The notes below the pieces were generated by a model. It was not told the DNA's origin and ran no database searches. It was given only the letters and a program-made list of their open reading frames with translations. A program made the position numbers and the translations under genes. From an uncultured Dehalococcoidia bacterium (GTDB lineage Bacteria; Chloroflexota; Dehalococcoidia; Lucifugimonadales; JADFKI01): 64,000 nucleotides of DNA. Below, piece by piece: positions 8,941-17,088 of the stretch. The DNA is taken from contig CATQHF010000002.1 of assembly GCA_958295865.1 (NCBI GenBank), forward strand, positions 124,001 to 188,000, given 5' to 3'. Numbering within the stretch: the first letter of the stretch is position 1; every line of letters begins with the position of its first letter.

Positions 8941-9157
8941 CATTCAGGGCATCCCGCAATGTCATTCAGAGCGCCCGCCCCTGTCGTTCAGGGCGTTCCC
9001 TCTGTCATTCCGAGCCTTCCCCTCTGTCATTCCGAACGGAGTGAGGAATCCAAAATCGTCGTCCCCAAGCCACCCTGCCCTGCCACAGCGATTTAGCCCC
9101 TTCACTCCGTTAAGGGCGACAATGAAAAGTCCTCGCCGGAATAAGCGCAATAGCCCG
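8941..9157. repeat. 217-bp direct repeat, copy 1
   Basis: Near-identical to 9170-9386 (offset 229 bases). Each copy carries the dispersed element CATTCCGAACGGAGTGAGGA, then a shared tail ending AATAGCCCG. The pair lies between miaA and tpiA. Short open frames running through it are not credible genes. Confidence 0.9.
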
Positions 9158-9169
9158 CATCACCCCTAT

Positions 9170-9386
9170 CATTCAGGGCATCCAGCAATGTCATTCAGAG
9201 CGCACGCCCCTGTCGTTCAGGGCGTTCCCCCTGTCATTCCGAGCCTTCCCCCTTGTCATTCCGAACGGAGTGAGGAATCCAAAATCGTCGTCCCCAAGCC
9301 ACCCTGCCCTGCCACAGCGATTTAGCCCCTTCACTCATTTAAGGGCGACAATGAAAAGTCCTCGCCGGAATAAGCGCAATAGCCCG
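9170..9386. repeat. 217-bp direct repeat, copy 2
   Basis: Second copy of the 217-bp unit at 8941-9157, with a handful of differences. Shortened relatives of the same composite element are visible near 55470-55610 and 57110-57500. Confidence 0.9.
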
Positions 9387-9464
9387 TTCCGCAACGAATG
9401 CCTGCCCTGCCCTGAGCATGCCGAAGGGATGCGGGTAAAAAAATCCCGCGCATTCATGTCAGAT

Positions 9465-10220
9465 TCAGCCGCCGCCCGCCGCCGCCCTCACGATGTCCAG
9501 GAACGAAGCGGCATCCAGACTCGCGCCCCCAACCAGCGCGCCGTTGATGTCCGGCTGGCTGATATAGCCCGCGATGTTGTCGGGATTGACGCTGCCCCCA
9601 TACAGCAGCGGCACGGCGGACGCCGCATCTTCGCCGCCAATCGCCGCGAGCGTTCGCTTGATGTGCGCCATCATCGCCTGCGCCACTTCAGGCGTCGCCG
9701 ACTGCCCCGTGCCAATAGCCCATACGGGTTCATAAGCGACTACCACGCCGTCGCCCAAGTCTATGCCTTCCAGCCCTGCGCTAAGCTGCGATTCCACTAC
9801 CGCCGCCGCGTCGCCCCCGTTCCGCTGCTCCATGCTCTCCCCTATGCAGAGTATCGGCGTGATGCCCGCGCCAAGCGCCGCCTTGATCTTCAGGTTGACC
9901 GCCGTATCCGTCTCCCCGAACAGGCTGCGCCGCTCCGAATGTCCAACGATAGTATATGAACATATCTCTACAAGCATCGCAGCCGACACTTCGCCGGTAT
10001 ATGCGCCGCCCGCCTCATGATATAGGTTCTGCGCCCCAATTGATATGTTACTATCAACCAGCGCCGCGCGCACGGCTGTCAGCGACACGAAAGGCGGGCA
10101 CAATACCACTTGCACGCCCGCAGGCTGCTTCAGACCGTCCCGAATACCCGTCGCCAACGCCTCAGCCTCGGCGACTGTCGTGTTCATCTTCCAGTTCCCA
10201 ACGATTAACGATATATCCAT
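9465..10220 (-). CDS. tpiA: Triosephosphate isomerase
   Basis: Interconverts dihydroxyacetone phosphate and glyceraldehyde 3-phosphate. 251 residues, the usual size. Visible hallmarks: N-terminal VGNWKMN (substrate Lys), YTIVGHSERR (catalytic His), YEPVWAIGTG (catalytic Glu and flexible loop) and the phosphate-binding LLYGGSVNP. It starts 38 bases after the stop of apgM and follows pgk and apgM in the same direction, giving a compact lower-glycolysis unit. Nothing unusual in sequence. Confidence 0.96.
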   Translation of the reverse strand: MDISLIVGNWKMNTTVAEAEALATGIRDGLKQPAGVQVVLCPPFVSLTAVRAALVDSNISIGAQNLYHEAGGAYTGEVSAAMLVEICSYTIVGHSERRSLFGETDTAVNLKIKAALGAGITPILCIGESMEQRNGGDAAAVVESQLSAGLEGIDLGDGVVVAYEPVWAIGTGQSATPEVAQAMMAHIKRTLAAIGGEDAASAVPLLYGGSVNPDNIAGYISQPDINGALVGGASLDAASFLDIVRAAAGGG

Positions 10221-10258
10221 ATTATCCTATTCATGGTGCATATCTTAATGGGCCAGCG

Positions 10259-11464
10259 TTATGGCCCATACTTCAATAATTTCCCGGCGTGCGCCATCGC
10301 AAGCATCATGACCTCTGTGGCGGCAATACGCCCCAAAGACCCCTGCATGCACTCCCGCTCCGTGAAGCGGTCTATGCCCTCCCCCTGCGTCAGCGCCGAA
10401 TGCACCAGCAGCGGCACGGCATGCCAGCTGTGCGCGCCCAGGATCGCCGGCGTCGCATGGTCGCCCGCTACCACCAGCACATCGGGGCGCAACTCCAGCA
10501 GGCGCGGCATGCAGGCGTCCAGCGCCTCCAGCATATCCACCTTAGCATCGAAATCTCCATCCTCCCCTGCCGCGTCCGCGGGCTTGTAGTGCAGGAAGAA
10601 GAAGTCGTGTTCATGGAAGCGCTCTTCAAGCGTGTCCAGCTCATCGTCGAATGTGCGCCCGGTCGGTATGACGCGCATGCCCACGACTTTGGCAAGCCCG
10701 CGATACATCGGATACGCGGCGATGGCGGCAGGACGCAGCGCGTAGCGTTCGCCGAAGTTCGGCAGCGCCGGAAGCATTGAGAAGCCCCGCAGCATCGCCA
10801 TATTCGCGCGCTCCCTGCCCCCCAACGCTTCACGCGCCGCCGATATGAATGCCCGCGCAGCCTCAGCCGTGCGCTCGGATGCGTCGTTCAGCGCGCGCGC
10901 CTCGAGCGGCGCAACGCCTACGACCTGCGGGTCCGTCTCGCTTATCCGGTCGTCCAGCCCATCGCCGCTGATAACCAGAACAAAACGATAATCCTGCACC
11001 GGATACACCGCGATGTCCACGCCCGCGACCTCTATCTCGTTCAGCATCTCCACCAGTGGCGCGCTTTCAGCTGTCGGGATGCGCCCCGCCCGCCTGTCTA
11101 TGAGCTTGCCCTCAGCGTCCACCGTACACAGGTTGCCCCGCGCCGCGATGTCCCCTGCCCCAAGTTCCACATCGATGCCCAGCGCTTCCAGCACGCCGCG
11201 CCCCATCAGGTACTTGACCGGATCGTAGCCGAACAGCGCCATGTGTCCCGGCCCGCTCCCAGGCGTTACGCCCGGCATCACCGGCGTCGTCAAGCCCGCC
11301 GCGCTGCGCGTCGACAGCCTGTCGAGATTGGGCAGCGCCGCCGTCTCCAGCTCCGATTTGCCCGTATTCGGATGCGGCGCGCCGCCAAGCCCGTCCACGA
11401 CCAGCAGCACAATCTTGGACGGCGTGGAATGTCGGATGTCAGCGAGAAAAGGAAGGTCAATCAT
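10259..11464 (-). CDS. apgM: Cofactor-independent phosphoglycerate mutase, archaeal ApgM type
   Basis: Interconverts 3- and 2-phosphoglycerate without 2,3-bisphosphoglycerate. 401 residues, matching the archaeal-type ApgM family of the alkaline phosphatase superfamily rather than the 510-residue GpmI. Seen: LLVVDGLGG at the N-terminus (metal-binding Asp), GSGPGHMALFGYDP around the nucleophile region, RGNLCTVD, GRIPTAESAP, FFFLHYKPAD and VVAGDHATP (C-terminal metal site). It lies between pgk (88-base gap) and tpiA (38-base gap), which supports a glycolytic or gluconeogenic role. Well supported. Confidence 0.94.
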   Translation of the reverse strand: MIDLPFLADIRHSTPSKIVLLVVDGLGGAPHPNTGKSELETAALPNLDRLSTRSAAGLTTPVMPGVTPGSGPGHMALFGYDPVKYLMGRGVLEALGIDVELGAGDIAARGNLCTVDAEGKLIDRRAGRIPTAESAPLVEMLNEIEVAGVDIAVYPVQDYRFVLVISGDGLDDRISETDPQVVGVAPLEARALNDASERTAEAARAFISAAREALGGRERANMAMLRGFSMLPALPNFGERYALRPAAIAAYPMYRGLAKVVGMRVIPTGRTFDDELDTLEERFHEHDFFFLHYKPADAAGEDGDFDAKVDMLEALDACMPRLLELRPDVLVVAGDHATPAILGAHSWHAVPLLVHSALTQGEGIDRFTERECMQGSLGRIAATEVMMLAMAHAGKLLKYGP

Positions 11465-11552
11465 ATAGCAAACCTAAACACAAGTGATATTTTGGGTATA
11501 TTTTGTATGAAACATCAGTATTGGCATACGCATATCGGCTGTCGGAGGCAAT

Positions 11553-12779
11553 CTATCCCGTCCATCCTGTCCGCCCATCCTGCTGAGCCCTGTCGGGCAG
11601 CGCCGCGACGCCGGGCAGTTCCCTGCCCTCCATGAACTCCAGCGATGCGCCCCCGCCCGACGATATATGCGTCATCTTGTCCGACAGCCCCAGCGATGCG
11701 ACCGATGCCGCCGTCGAGCCGCCGCCTATTACCGTCGTGGTGTCGTCCAGCGTGGCGAGCGTCTTGGCTATGGCGCGCGTGCCATGCGAGAACGCCCCCC
11801 ACTCGAACACGCCCTGCGGCCCGTTCCAGATGACCGTCTTGCACCCCTGAAGCGCCTTAGTGTAGCGCCGTGCCGTGTTATGCCCAATGTCCATGATGCG
11901 AAAGCCGCTCGGAATCGAAGCCACGCCCACCGCGCGGGTATCGGCATGCTCGGCGAACGCATCGGCGACCACGACATCGTCGGGCAGCATCAGCGTCAAT
12001 TCGCCGCGCCGCCGCGCCTCGATGAGCCGCCTTGCGAACCCTACCCTGTCATTCTCGACGAGCGAATCGCCCACATCATGCCCCTGCGCCTTGATGAAGG
12101 TCGCCGCCATCCCGCCGCCGATGAGCAGCAGATCGACCTTGCGCGCAAAGTTCTCCAGCACGCCAATCTTCTCCGACGCCTTCGCGCCGCCAAGCACGGC
12201 AGCGAAAGGGCGGCGCGGCGCATCGAGCGCCGTCCCCAGAAAGCGCAGTTCGCGCTCCAGCAGCAATCCCGCCGCCGACGGCAAGAAGCGCGTTACCCCA
12301 TGCGTGGACGCATGTGCCCGATGCGCCGCGCCGAATGCGTCGTTCACATACAGCGTCGCCAATGATGCCAGTTGAGCCGCGAACTCGGCGTCGTTCCGCT
12401 CCTCGCCCGGATGAAAGCGCGTGTTTTCAAGCATCATCAACTCGCCGGGCGCAAGCGCGGCGGCGGCGTTGACCGCATCATCGCCAATCGTATCCGTGCA
12501 CTGCCTCACCGCGACGCCCAGCAGCTCCCCGAGCCGCCGCGACGCCGGCGCAAGCCTGAGCGCTTCCACCACCTGCCCCCCGGGACGCCCAAGATGCGAG
12601 CAAAGTATGACCTTGCAATCGCGCGCCAGCAGGTATCGCAGCGTGGGCAGCGATGCGCGGATGCGCCCATCATCCGAAATCTGCGTCGTTCCCGGCCTGA
12701 ACGGAACATTGTAGTCCACCCTGACCAGCACAGTTCGGCATCGAACATCCATATCCCGAATGCTCTTTTTGTCAGCCAT
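11553..12779 (-). CDS. pgk: Phosphoglycerate kinase
   Basis: Transfers phosphate between 1,3-bisphosphoglycerate and ADP. The frame is open upstream to 12926, but the true start is the ATG at 12779, preceded by GGCAGGGTGTAGCA and placed two bases after the stop of the prenyl synthase gene. The protein is then 408 residues. Seen: VRVDYNVPF, SHLGRPGG, VNDAFGAAHR, GGAKASEKI, NGPQGVFEW and SSGGGASLEFMEG. Odd: the motif usually written GGGD(S/T)AA reads GGGSTAA here, with Ser in place of the Asp that contacts Mg-nucleotide in well-studied enzymes. Everything else looks functional, so this may be a lineage variant. Confidence 0.95.
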   Translation of the reverse strand: MADKKSIRDMDVRCRTVLVRVDYNVPFRPGTTQISDDGRIRASLPTLRYLLARDCKVILCSHLGRPGGQVVEALRLAPASRRLGELLGVAVRQCTDTIGDDAVNAAAALAPGELMMLENTRFHPGEERNDAEFAAQLASLATLYVNDAFGAAHRAHASTHGVTRFLPSAAGLLLERELRFLGTALDAPRRPFAAVLGGAKASEKIGVLENFARKVDLLLIGGGMAATFIKAQGHDVGDSLVENDRVGFARRLIEARRRGELTLMLPDDVVVADAFAEHADTRAVGVASIPSGFRIMDIGHNTARRYTKALQGCKTVIWNGPQGVFEWGAFSHGTRAIAKTLATLDDTTTVIGGGSTAASVASLGLSDKMTHISSGGGASLEFMEGRELPGVAALPDRAQQDGRTGWTG

Positions 12780-12781
12780 TG

Positions 12782-13822
12782 CTACACCCTGCCGGCGATG
12801 CCCCCGCCAGTAGTCGCGAGTAAGCGAATGTACTCTTGGATACGCTCCCTGCCCTCCGCGCTCACGCCGTCGCAGTCCAACGCCGCTATCGAGTCCGATA
12901 CCAGCGCCGCCGCCATATCCTCGCATGCCTTTCGCGCGCCCAGCGCCTCTATGACGCCGCGCAGCTTCAGCGCATCCTCCGGTTCCAGCACGCGCTTGAA
13001 GTAGATTTCGCCCATCGCGCGCTTCTCGCTTATGGTGGCGTTCTCAAGCGCGACTACCACCGGCAGCAGCTTCTTCTTGTTCAGCACCTCGACATTCGGC
13101 TGCGAACCTTCGCCATCGCCCCATATCGCCGCGAGGTCGGAGCGAATTTGCAGCGCGACGCCCAGATTGCCGCCACAGCCGGCCAGCGCCTCGCCTGCCG
13201 CATCATCAGCGCGCCCAATTAGCGCGCCCACTCGCATGGCGCAGCCCATCAGCGCGCCCGACTTGTCGGCAGCCATCTTCATGTATGCCGATACGCTCAA
13301 GTCTATGCGTTCCTGCGCCTCTAGGTCGCGGAATCGCCCCTCGCAAGTTCGCAGGCTCGCCTCATCAAGATGACGCAGTACGCTGAACACGCGCTCCTCC
13401 GACACGCCGCGCTCCAGCAGCCGAAACAGCGCCAGCCGCCCTAGCGCGTGCATGCCGTCGCCCGCGTTGATTGCCTGCGCCGGCCCCCACACCCACCAGA
13501 CGGCATCGCGCTCGTTGCGCTGCGGGCTGCCCTCTTGCACATCGTCGTGAATCTCCGTGAACTTGTCCACCAGCTCGATAGCCGAGGCAGCAGGCAGGCA
13601 CGCCTCGATGTCCCCGCCAACCGCCGCGCACGCCAGCAGCGTCAGCACGCCGTGAAGCCGCTCAGAGCGGCGCGGCGACGCTTCCGCCTGACCGCCCGCG
13701 CCACTCCAGCCCAGATGGTAGGACATCATCCGATAAAGCGGAAAATCGCGCGCCTCGATGACAGCCGCAAGATCCGTATCAATGCGCCCCGTCAACTCAT
13801 CTATGTAATGGGATGTAGTCAA
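12782..13822 (-). CDS. Polyprenyl (geranylgeranyl-type) diphosphate synthase homologue
   Basis: Polyprenyl synthetase family, condensing isopentenyl diphosphate into longer prenyl chains. First Asp-rich motif: FTEIHDDVQEGSPQRNER. The second is expected as RDDLLGIWGD in IdsA-like enzymes but reads RSDLAAIWGDGEG, so its first Asp is Ser. KKKLLPVV after it is normal. The frame is open from an ATG at 13918, but that start lies inside a degraded upstream gene and adds an atypical N-terminus. The TTG at 13822 (then TTSHYIDEL) is my preferred start, giving about 346 residues. It is translationally close to pgk (two-base gap). Given the altered second motif, chain length or activity may differ from the canonical enzyme. 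Confidence 0.82.
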   Translation of the reverse strand: MTTSHYIDELTGRIDTDLAAVIEARDFPLYRMMSYHLGWSGAGGQAEASPRRSERLHGVLTLLACAAVGGDIEACLPAASAIELVDKFTEIHDDVQEGSPQRNERDAVWWVWGPAQAINAGDGMHALGRLALFRLLERGVSEERVFSVLRHLDEASLRTCEGRFRDLEAQERIDLSVSAYMKMAADKSGALMGCAMRVGALIGRADDAAGEALAGCGGNLGVALQIRSDLAAIWGDGEGSQPNVEVLNKKKLLPVVVALENATISEKRAMGEIYFKRVLEPEDALKLRGVIEALGARKACEDMAAALVSDSIAALDCDGVSAEGRERIQEYIRLLATTGGGIAGRV

Positions 13823-13856
13823 ATCTCGCACCCAATGATGCCGCTTATGTCCGTTA

Positions 13857-13934
13857 TCAGAGCGGTTCAAGAGTAACCGCGCCGCCGTTGCTGACCACAG
13901 CATCGAGGTTGGCGTCAACCGTTCCGATAATCAC
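13857..13934 (-). pseudogene. Remnant of clan AA aspartic protease, internally deleted
   Basis: Beginning at the GTG at 13934, overlapping the stop of the 95-residue gene, a 25-codon frame reads VIIGTVDANLDAVV followed directly by SNGGAVTLEPL and a stop. The first part resembles the N-terminus of small retroviral-like (clan AA) aspartic proteases, and the end resembles their C-terminal strand. The whole catalytic DTG-containing middle is missing without loss of frame. In many bacteria a full protease follows a homologue of the 95-residue protein. Assignment of such a short peptide rests on pattern memory and gene order, so it is tentative. Confidence 0.5.
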
Positions 13935-14218
13935 CTTGGGGCTACTCTATCGCGCACAGGAATCCGATGCACGGCATTATATCCAATGCGAACGCACCAT
14001 ATCTGAGCGTCGGGATTCCTGTCGATAAGGTATTGGGAGGCGCTAAGCGTATCGCTTGCCACCTTGTAATCCCCGCTCTCGATGTCTATGGCGACTATCC
14101 TGCCCTTGTTCCCCTCTTCCACCAACGGGCGCACTTTGCCTTCATAGATTGCGTCGCCCATCCTAGCGAACTCTTCCTTGCCGTATCGCCGCATCCGCTT
14201 GACTTTCATAGCTGACAC
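13931..14218 (-). CDS. Small conserved protein, partner family of clan AA aspartic proteases
   Basis: 95 residues, hypothetical. The recognisable core is GNKGRIVAIDIESGDY, then an Ala/Ser-rich helix, then AQIWCVRIGYNAVHR. Proteins with this core are commonly encoded immediately before a clan AA aspartic protease, with which they share a toxin-antitoxin-like layout; the biological role is unresolved. Here the expected partner has collapsed to a 25-residue stub at 13857-13934. The gene lies 42 bases after tsaC and before the prenyl synthase, all on the same strand. Confidence 0.65.
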   Translation of the reverse strand: MSAMKVKRMRRYGKEEFARMGDAIYEGKVRPLVEEGNKGRIVAIDIESGDYKVASDTLSASQYLIDRNPDAQIWCVRIGYNAVHRIPVRDRVAPR

Positions 14219-14260
14219 TCCCTAGTCATCGTTCTATCCCTTCCACCATGCCCATCCATG

Positions 14261-14881
14261 TCAGTCCCTTCCCAGCGCCGCGTAGATGTCCCCTTGCGGC
14301 AGCGCGCCCTCTCGCAGCACTCTCGGCGTCCCGTCGCTCAAGTCGAGTATGGTCGATCCCACCCCGCCGGGCGCATCCCCGCCGTCAAGCACAAAGTCTA
14401 TGGCATCCCCGAACTCATCGCGCACCGCCGCCGCGCTCGTAAGCTCCGGCCCGCCGCTGCGGTTCGCGCTCGTACCCGTGATGGGCGCTCCCAACCGCCT
14501 TGCGATGGAGCGCGGTATCGGGTGGTCAGGCACTCGCAGCGCCACCGTGTCCATCCCCGCCGTAACGGCATGCGGCACTACATCGGACTTACGCAGCACC
14601 AGCGTCAGCGCGCCCGGCCAGAACCGTTCCGCAAGCAGCCATGCGTCCTGCGGTATCGTCTCCGCGCAAGCCGCCATGTCCTTCGCGTCCGACAGCAGCA
14701 GCGGCAGCGCCATCCCCTCAGGACGCCCCTTCAGCTCATACACCTTCGCCACCGCCGACTCGTCGAACGCGCACGCCGCGAGACCGTACAGCGTATCGGT
14801 GGGAATAGCGCATACTCCGCCGTTTTCGAGCGCTTTCACGGCGGTTTCTATTTGCTTATCCAGTGCGTCATCTTGCGGCAA
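14261..14881 (-). CDS. tsaC: L-threonylcarbamoyladenylate synthase TsaC/YwlC
   Basis: Makes threonylcarbamoyl-AMP from threonine, bicarbonate and ATP for the t6A37 modification of ANN-decoding tRNAs. 206 residues, YrdC-like domain only. Seen: IPTDTLYGLA, YELKGRPEGMALP, FWPGALTLVL, ALRVPDHP and ITGTSANRSG, which line the nucleotide-binding cleft. It heads the minus-strand housekeeping run. The 2-methylthio enzyme mtaB that acts on t6A lies at 42219-43523 in this window. Confidence 0.93.
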   Translation of the reverse strand: MPQDDALDKQIETAVKALENGGVCAIPTDTLYGLAACAFDESAVAKVYELKGRPEGMALPLLLSDAKDMAACAETIPQDAWLLAERFWPGALTLVLRKSDVVPHAVTAGMDTVALRVPDHPIPRSIARRLGAPITGTSANRSGGPELTSAAAVRDEFGDAIDFVLDGGDAPGGVGSTILDLSDGTPRVLREGALPQGDIYAALGRD

Positions 14882-14957
14882 ACTATGCCTCGGATCCTCA
14901 ATTTTTGGTTGAATTAGTATAGCATAGGTGGTAGATTTTAAGCACTTGTCAGTTGTT

Positions 14958-14995
14958 CCTTCCCCTAATGGGGGAAGGTTAGGACGGGCGGCGAA
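14958..14995. repeat. Fragment of hairpin repeat shared with MITE family A
   Basis: CCTTCCCCTAATGGGGGAAGG followed by TTAGGACGGG matches the central hairpin of the elements at 31837-31938 and 48380-48659. The terminal inverted repeats are missing here. It lies in the 165-base gap between the divergent tsaC and guaA genes. Confidence 0.65.
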
Positions 14996-15046
14996 ACACC
15001 CATAGAGAGCGCCGGCGATTCAACCCGCCCTCGCGGTAGGTATATC

Positions 15047-16651
15047 TTGCGAGAACCCAATCCCACAAGCGGTAATGCTGCCACTGATGTCAACGCGGCT
15101 GCGCGCGTTCAGCGCGAGTCCGTCTTGGTCATAGACTTCGGTTCGCAGTACAGCATGCTCATCGCCCGCCGCGTGCGCGAGAGCAATGTCTATTGCGAGA
15201 TTATCCCCCATAGCGCCGACTGGGAATCCGTCGCTTATCTTAACCCCAAGGGCGTTATCCTGTCCGGCGGCCCCGCCAGCGTCTATGATTCGGACGCCCC
15301 CCTTGCGCCCTCCTGGGTGTACGACGCCGGCCTGCCCGTGCTCGGCATCTGCTACGGCATGCAGGTCATGGCGCATCAGCTCGGCGGCGAGGTAGCCCCC
15401 AGCGCCCATAAAGAATACGGCAGCGCGCGCATAGACATCAGCCCGGATGACGAAACGCCGCTGTTCCAAGACCTGCCCGCATCCATGCCCGTCTGGATGA
15501 GTCACGGCGACCGTATTGAGCGGACGCCGCCCGGCTTCAAATCCCTAGCCCGCTCCGAAAACTCCCCCATCGTCGTGATGGGCAACGGCGCGGGCATGCT
15601 CGGCTTGCAGTTTCACCCCGAAGTCGTACACACTCCGCAGGGCAAGACCATCCTGGAAAACTTCCTGTACAGGATTTGCGGCTGCGATGCCCTCTGGACG
15701 CCGGGCAACTTCGTCAGCGACAGCATCGAGCGCGTGCGCGAGCAAGTCGGCGACGGCAAGGTAATCTGCGCCCTTTCCGGCGGCGTGGACTCCGCTGTGG
15801 CTGCATCGCTCATCCAGCAAGCCGTTGGCGACCGCCTCACCTGCATATTCGTGAACAACGGCATGATGCGAAAGGGCGAGCCGCAGGCTGTGCGCGATAC
15901 TTTCGAGCGTCACTTCAAGGCAAACCTCGTGTACGCCGACGCCACTGAGAACTTCCTAGGCGCGCTCAGGGGCATCATCGATCCGGAGCGGAAGCGCAAA
16001 ATCATCGGCGAAGAGTTCATCCGTGTATTCGATGAGGAAGCCGCGCGCATCGGCTCTGTCGATTTTCTCGCGCAAGGCACGCTCTACCCCGATGTCATAG
16101 AGAGCGAGACCACCGACAACTCCGTCTCCGCGAAGATAAAGAGCCACCACAATGTGGGCGGCCTTCCAGAGCGCATGAAGCTCAAGCTCGTGGAGCCGCT
16201 GCGCTACCTGTTCAAGGACGAAGTGCGCGGCGTAGGCTTGGAGCTGGGCTTGTCCGAAGAGATTGTCTATCGCCAGCCCTTCCCCGGTCCGGGCTTGGCA
16301 ATTCGCATCATAGGCGAGGTTACGCACGACAAGCTGAGCGTCCTCCAAAACGCGGATGCCATCGTCATGGAAGAGGTTCGCAAGAACAACCTCTACCGCG
16401 AATTGTGGCAGAGTTTCGCGGTGCTGACCGGCACTCGCAGCGTGGGCGTAACCGGCGACTTTCGCACCTATGGCCATGTCATCGCCATCCGCGCCGTCAG
16501 CAGCGAGGACGCCATGACCGCGGATTGGGCGCGCATCCCCTACGATGTGCTTGGGCGCATCTCCAACCGCATCGCCAACGAAGTGCCCGGCGTCAACCGC
16601 GTCGTGTACGACATCACCAGCAAGCCGCCCGGCACCATAGAATGGGAGTAG
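15047..16651 (+). CDS. guaA: GMP synthase (glutamine-hydrolysing)
   Basis: Converts XMP to GMP with glutamine and ATP. 534 residues. N-terminal class I amidotransferase: [16 protein letters not shown] (nucleophile Cys) and LGLQFHPEV (His-Glu). Middle ATP-pyrophosphatase: [12 protein letters not shown]-terminal dimerisation domain ends in KPPGTIEWE. The start is a TTG at 15047 with GGTAGG just upstream; the first 20 or so residues are outside the conserved domain. It leads a plus-strand cluster with a MazG-like gene, purD and purE. Confidence 0.96.
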   Translation: MREPNPTSGNAATDVNAAARVQRESVLVIDFGSQYSMLIARRVRESNVYCEIIPHSADWESVAYLNPKGVILSGGPASVYDSDAPLAPSWVYDAGLPVLGICYGMQVMAHQLGGEVAPSAHKEYGSARIDISPDDETPLFQDLPASMPVWMSHGDRIERTPPGFKSLARSENSPIVVMGNGAGMLGLQFHPEVVHTPQGKTILENFLYRICGCDALWTPGNFVSDSIERVREQVGDGKVICALSGGVDSAVAASLIQQAVGDRLTCIFVNNGMMRKGEPQAVRDTFERHFKANLVYADATENFLGALRGIIDPERKRKIIGEEFIRVFDEEAARIGSVDFLAQGTLYPDVIESETTDNSVSAKIKSHHNVGGLPERMKLKLVEPLRYLFKDEVRGVGLELGLSEEIVYRQPFPGPGLAIRIIGEVTHDKLSVLQNADAIVMEEVRKNNLYRELWQSFAVLTGTRSVGVTGDFRTYGHVIAIRAVSSEDAMTADWARIPYDVLGRISNRIANEVPGVNRVVYDITSKPPGTIEWE

Positions 16652-16665
16652 GTCAGGAAAAAGAG

Positions 16666-17088
16666 ATGTCAGCCAACCCCATGGACAAAGACGATTTTCT
16701 CGCCGCCGTTTCGCGCCTTGCCGAAAGCGTGTACGACTTCCACGCCCGCTTTGACATACCTAACTTCAACGACAAAACCCCTACAGATGCCGTATTCCCC
16801 CGTCTGAATACCCGCTTGGCTTTCCTGATGGAAGAGACCGGCGAACACGCTAAAGAACTTAACCAAGGCTGTCTTGAGCAAGCCGCGGACGAAATGGCGG
16901 ATGTCGCATTCGTCGCTATGGGTACGCTGCTGGAACTGGACTCGCTCGGCGCGGACGCCTGCCGTCAGGTAGCTGACAAAAACGACAAAAAGACGCTGAA
17001 AACCCACATGGTCGAGGCGTCTTCCGGCAAGCTAGTCAAAAAGACGCGGGCGGCGGATATGCTCAGCGAAAAGGCGCAGGTCGAATGA
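16666..17088 (+). CDS. MazG-like nucleotide pyrophosphohydrolase
   Basis: 140 residues from the ATG at 16666, preceded by AGGAAAAAGAG. The all-alpha NTP pyrophosphatase signature is visible as FLMEETGEHAKEL followed by ADEMADVAF, the EExxE...ExxD metal-binding pattern. Such enzymes hydrolyse nucleoside triphosphates to monophosphates and pyrophosphate, often as house-cleaning. It begins 14 bases after guaA and its stop overlaps the start of purD (ATGA), so it is embedded in a purine operon. The substrate cannot be told from sequence. Confidence 0.83.
   Translation: MSANPMDKDDFLAAVSRLAESVYDFHARFDIPNFNDKTPTDAVFPRLNTRLAFLMEETGEHAKELNQGCLEQAADEMADVAFVAMGTLLELDSLGADACRQVADKNDKKTLKTHMVEASSGKLVKKTRAADMLSEKAQVE

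Noticed and set aside
8762-9325. Plus-strand frame rich in SFRAFP units
   Set aside because: Translation of the dispersed repeats; the periodic peptide reflects DNA repeats, not a protein.
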